Positions 61,733 through 64,000 of a stretch of DNA of 64,000 nt are shown piece by piece. How positions within the stretch are numbered: position 1 is the first letter of the stretch; every line of letters begins with the position of its first letter. The DNA lies in NCBI RefSeq assembly GCF_001750165.1, contig NZ_CP015411.1, positions 242,501-306,500 on the forward strand, written 5' to 3'. The notes beneath the pieces are model-generated. The model was not told where the DNA came from. It ran no database searches and saw only the letters and a list, made by a program, of their open reading frames with translations. Source of the DNA: Pseudoalteromonas luteoviolacea. Its GTDB lineage: Bacteria > Pseudomonadota > Gammaproteobacteria > Enterobacterales > Alteromonadaceae. The translations under genes were made by a program, and so were the position numbers.

Positions 61733-62775
61733 GAATACTTTATGGAATTCAAGGGACGGGTAATGGGCATATAACACGTGCGCGTGTTATGGCTGAGTGT
61801 TTTACGAAACTTGGCATTGATGTTGACTACTTATTTTCTGGACGTGATGAAAACGCCTATTTTGATATGGGGGTATTTGATCAGTATCAAGTGCGACGCG
61901 GATTGAGCTTCATCACTCACAGTGGCAAACTCGATTATCGAAAAACAGCAAAACAGCTGAAGCTGGGTACGTTTGTAAGAGATGTCAGGCAGCTAGATAT
62001 CAAACAGTATGATCTTGTCTTTAATGATTTTGAGCCAGTGTCAGCATGGGCTGCAAAGTTAGCCAAAGTGCCTGTTGTAGCGATGAGTCATCAGGCCGCA
62101 TTTTTATCTCCAGAGGTCCCATTGTTTGGCGCTGGGTTTATGGAGCGAGCTTTGATCCGCTGGTTTGCGCCTGCCAACGTGCATTTGGGGGTGCATTGGC
62201 AGCCTTTTGCAAAAAATATTCTTCCACCGTTTATTTCATATCATGGCTGTGCCAAAGCCTCTATTGCAAATAAAGTCTTGGTGTACTTACCCTTTGAAGA
62301 TTTAAACAGCATTGTTGAGCTGCTAGGTGATTTTCCAGATAGAGAGTTTTATTGTTATCACCCAGACGCCCAAGATCAGTCTTTGAATCATATTCATTTA
62401 CGCTCGCCTTCTCGCAGTGGCTTTTTAGAAGACTTAGCCAGTGCATCCGGTGTTGTGGCCAATGCGGGGTTTGAATTGTCTAGTGAGGCATTGAAGTTTG
62501 GTAAGAAGTTGTTACTTAAGCCTCTACAGGGGCAATTTGAGCAATTAAGTAATGCGATGACATTGCAGTCTCTTGGGTTAGCGGAAGTGATGAATTATCT
62601 CAACTCCGAAGCACTAGGGGAGTGGTTGGAACATCCAGAAGGCCAAATAATCGATTTTCCTTCCGATGCAACCCCGTTAGCGAAATGGTTAGCGAACGGT
62701 CAGTGGCAAGATTTCGACAGCTTACACGAAAGTTTATGGCAACCAATCCTCTATAACAGGAACAAAGTTGCATAA
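61729..62775 (+). CDS. Glycosyltransferase, MJ1255/VC2487 family
   Basis: This 348-residue protein has a GT-B-type fold resembling MurG and MGDG synthase. The N-terminus MRILYGIQGTGNGHITRARV carries the Gly-rich acceptor loop, and late motifs include VVANAGFELSSEALKFGKKLLLKPLQGQFEQ (partial; the nucleotide-sugar site). Assignment to the MJ1255/VC2487 group is by recognition. ATG 61729 overlaps the PAP2 stop (ATGA) with GGAG 5 nt upstream; a start 36 nt earlier lies inside the PAP2 gene. Sugar and acceptor unknown, probably a lipid at the inner membrane. Confidence 0.85.
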   Translation: MRILYGIQGTGNGHITRARVMAECFTKLGIDVDYLFSGRDENAYFDMGVFDQYQVRRGLSFITHSGKLDYRKTAKQLKLGTFVRDVRQLDIKQYDLVFNDFEPVSAWAAKLAKVPVVAMSHQAAFLSPEVPLFGAGFMERALIRWFAPANVHLGVHWQPFAKNILPPFISYHGCAKASIANKVLVYLPFEDLNSIVELLGDFPDREFYCYHPDAQDQSLNHIHLRSPSRSGFLEDLASASGVVANAGFELSSEALKFGKKLLLKPLQGQFEQLSNAMTLQSLGLAEVMNYLNSEALGEWLEHPEGQIIDFPSDATPLAKWLANGQWQDFDSLHESLWQPILYNRNKVA

Positions 62776-62882
62776 GATGTAAATTCTTTGAAATATTTTT
62801 GCTTAAGCATGTAGATTCGATTTCGGCGCAAGATGAGTTTGGCTATACTGTATTGCAGGTTCTGTAATAATTAGGTAACTGT

Positions 62883-64000
62883 ATGGCTCTACTTGAAAAT
62901 CTAACCATTAAAAGGCGTTTGCAATTAAACGCAGTTGTTGTTGGTGTTGCATTGCTGGTAATGCTGGCGGTGATCATCACCGAAGCCAATACAATGCGCC
63001 AGTTGAATGAAACCATTCAATATGCAGAAGAACTGGATGTTCATGAGTTATCCATGCGCAAGTATGAGAAAAACTTTCTGTTTTACAAAGATGTAGCGGC
63101 GTTGGATAAATATGAAAAGGAATATCGTTTACTAAAAGAGAAAAAAGCTAAGTTAGAAGCGGTTTTTATCAATTTTAATATCGATTTAGGCCAGTTAGAT
63201 CAGTTTGAGATACTTGTTACTCAGTATCACAAAGAATTTAATCGGGTTGTTGAGTTGCAGAAAACCATCGGTTTGCATCCAAAAGATGCACTGTATGGTG
63301 AGCTGAGAAAAGCGGTGCATGGTGTTGAAACGCTATTAAAGCAAAAAGAAGATTACAAGCTTTTGACTACTATGCTGCAGTTAAGACGTGCAGAGAAAGA
63401 TTTTATGTTACGTCTGGATACAAAATACCTAGGTAAATTTAATAAGTATATAGACACTTTCGAGTCTCAAATCAGAGAGTCAAGCCACGATCGCGTCTAT
63501 CAACAGGAGTTAGTTAGATTGCTGGGTGTATATCAGAAGAAGTTTAAGGGTCTGGTCGATGCACAGGTCGAGCTTGGAGTTGATTTGAACAGCGGTGCAC
63601 TGGGCGATATGCGCAAAGTGGTTAAAGAAAGTGATGCGGTTGTGCAAGCTATCGTACAGCAGACCAAACAAGAAATTGCTGACAATGCGGATTTTGCGAA
63701 AACCGTTGCTATCCTTATTTTTGTTGCTGCCGCTGCAATTGTGATGATTTTAGTGTGGTCAACGAGCCGTTCGATTATTCGTCCGGTAGAGCGTGTGTAT
63801 CAAACGATTGAGCGCATTCGACGTGAGAATAATTTGGGTATATTGATAGAGCAAAGTGGTAATGATGAAATCACCATTATGACACGTGATTTTAATAGCT
63901 TAATTGAAGATTTCAAAAACCTAATTTCTGACGTAAATCGTGCGCTAGTGACAATCAATGATGCGACAGAGCACTTATCAGCAACAACGGCACAAACCAG
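62883..64000 (+). CDS. Methyl-accepting chemotaxis protein, 5' part (cut by window end)
   Basis: 372 codons are visible from ATG 62883 and the frame is still open at 64000. It shows TM1 (about 17-36, VVVGVALLVMLAVIITEA), a helical periplasmic domain to about 275 with HBM-like character (MRKYEKNFLFYKDVAALDKY, MLQLRRAEKDFMLRLDTKYL), TM2 (about 280-300, TVAILIFVAAAAIVMILVW), and HAMP (RSIIRPVERVYQTIERI ... DEITIMTRDFNSLIEDF). The signalling domain lies outside the window. The repeated RRAEKDFMLR pattern is typical of helical bimodular sensors. Confidence 0.85.
   Translation, partial: MALLENLTIKRRLQLNAVVVGVALLVMLAVIITEANTMRQLNETIQYAEELDVHELSMRKYEKNFLFYKDVAALDKYEKEYRLLKEKKAKLEAVFINFNIDLGQLDQFEILVTQYHKEFNRVVELQKTIGLHPKDALYGELRKAVHGVETLLKQKEDYKLLTTMLQLRRAEKDFMLRLDTKYLGKFNKYIDTFESQIRESSHDRVYQQELVRLLGVYQKKFKGLVDAQVELGVDLNSGALGDMRKVVKESDAVVQAIVQQTKQEIADNADFAKTVAILIFVAAAAIVMILVWSTSRSIIRPVERVYQTIERIRRENNLGILIEQSGNDEITIMTRDFNSLIEDFKNLISDVNRALVTINDATEHLSATTAQT

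Overview
The window looks like chromosomal DNA of a marine gammaproteobacterium of the Alteromonadales, most likely Pseudoalteromonas or a close relative. This is inference from protein content: an 865-residue AcnB, glnA linked to ntrBC through a DUF4124 gene, PlsB, TmcA, HutC/HutI/HutG, several chemoreceptors, and a tiny peptide with a leader type I associate with Pseudoalteromonas and Shewanella. No tRNA, CRISPR array, transposase, integrase or prophage gene was seen.

Layout. 1-1.05 kb: 3' end of an rRNA operon (23S end, 5S, terminator). 1.05-1.56 kb: non-coding, with a degenerate 61-bp repeat and a REP-like hairpin. 1.57-5.5 kb: Tag-family glycosylase, SelO AMPylase and ABC exporter. 5.6-11.7 kb: OmpA-family protein, acnB, and a predicted outer-membrane barrel coupled to a coiled-coil lipoprotein. 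12-14.25 kb: 2OG-Fe(II) dioxygenase plus PLP enzyme operon, then an unlisted 57-residue RiPP-like precursor peptide. 14.3-19.7 kb: nitrogen regulation block (glnA, DUF4124, ntrB, ntrC and a cyclic-nucleotide-binding protein) with NtrC boxes and a sigma-54 promoter. 19.7-27.2 kb: a sigma-54 response regulator and histidine kinase next to a HlyD/ABC/FtsX-type efflux operon that has its own sigma-54 promoter, with a small membrane ORF at its end. 27.5-29.3 kb: typA.

29.3-35.5 kb: uvrD, tmcA, a branched-chain-type binding protein and a CheW-CZB hybrid, overlapping or closely spaced. 35.7-42 kb: cheV, a potassium channel with a small membrane protein, an EVE protein, tesB and plsB. 42.2-47.5 kb: complete S10 ribosomal operon (rpsJ to rpsQ) with promoter, structured leader and attenuator-like hairpin; it ends at a strong terminator and is not followed by the spc operon. 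47.6-50.1 kb: two proteins of unknown function and hemN. 50.2-54.5 kb: two chemoreceptors. 54.7-60.5 kb: a YeeZ-like dehydrogenase, hutC and hutI divergent around a HutC operator, a membrane protein with degenerate GGDEF and EAL domains, and hutG. 60.5-64 kb: rraA, a PAP2 phosphatase coupled to a glycosyltransferase, and a chemoreceptor cut by the window end.

Most of the window is housekeeping. The best candidates for something new are the orphan RiPP-like peptide at 14071-14244, the self-contained sigma-54/two-component/efflux module at 19.7-27.2 kb, the binding protein paired with a CheW-CZB hybrid that has lost its zinc-ligand cysteine, and the barrel/lipoprotein pair at 9.8-11.7 kb.
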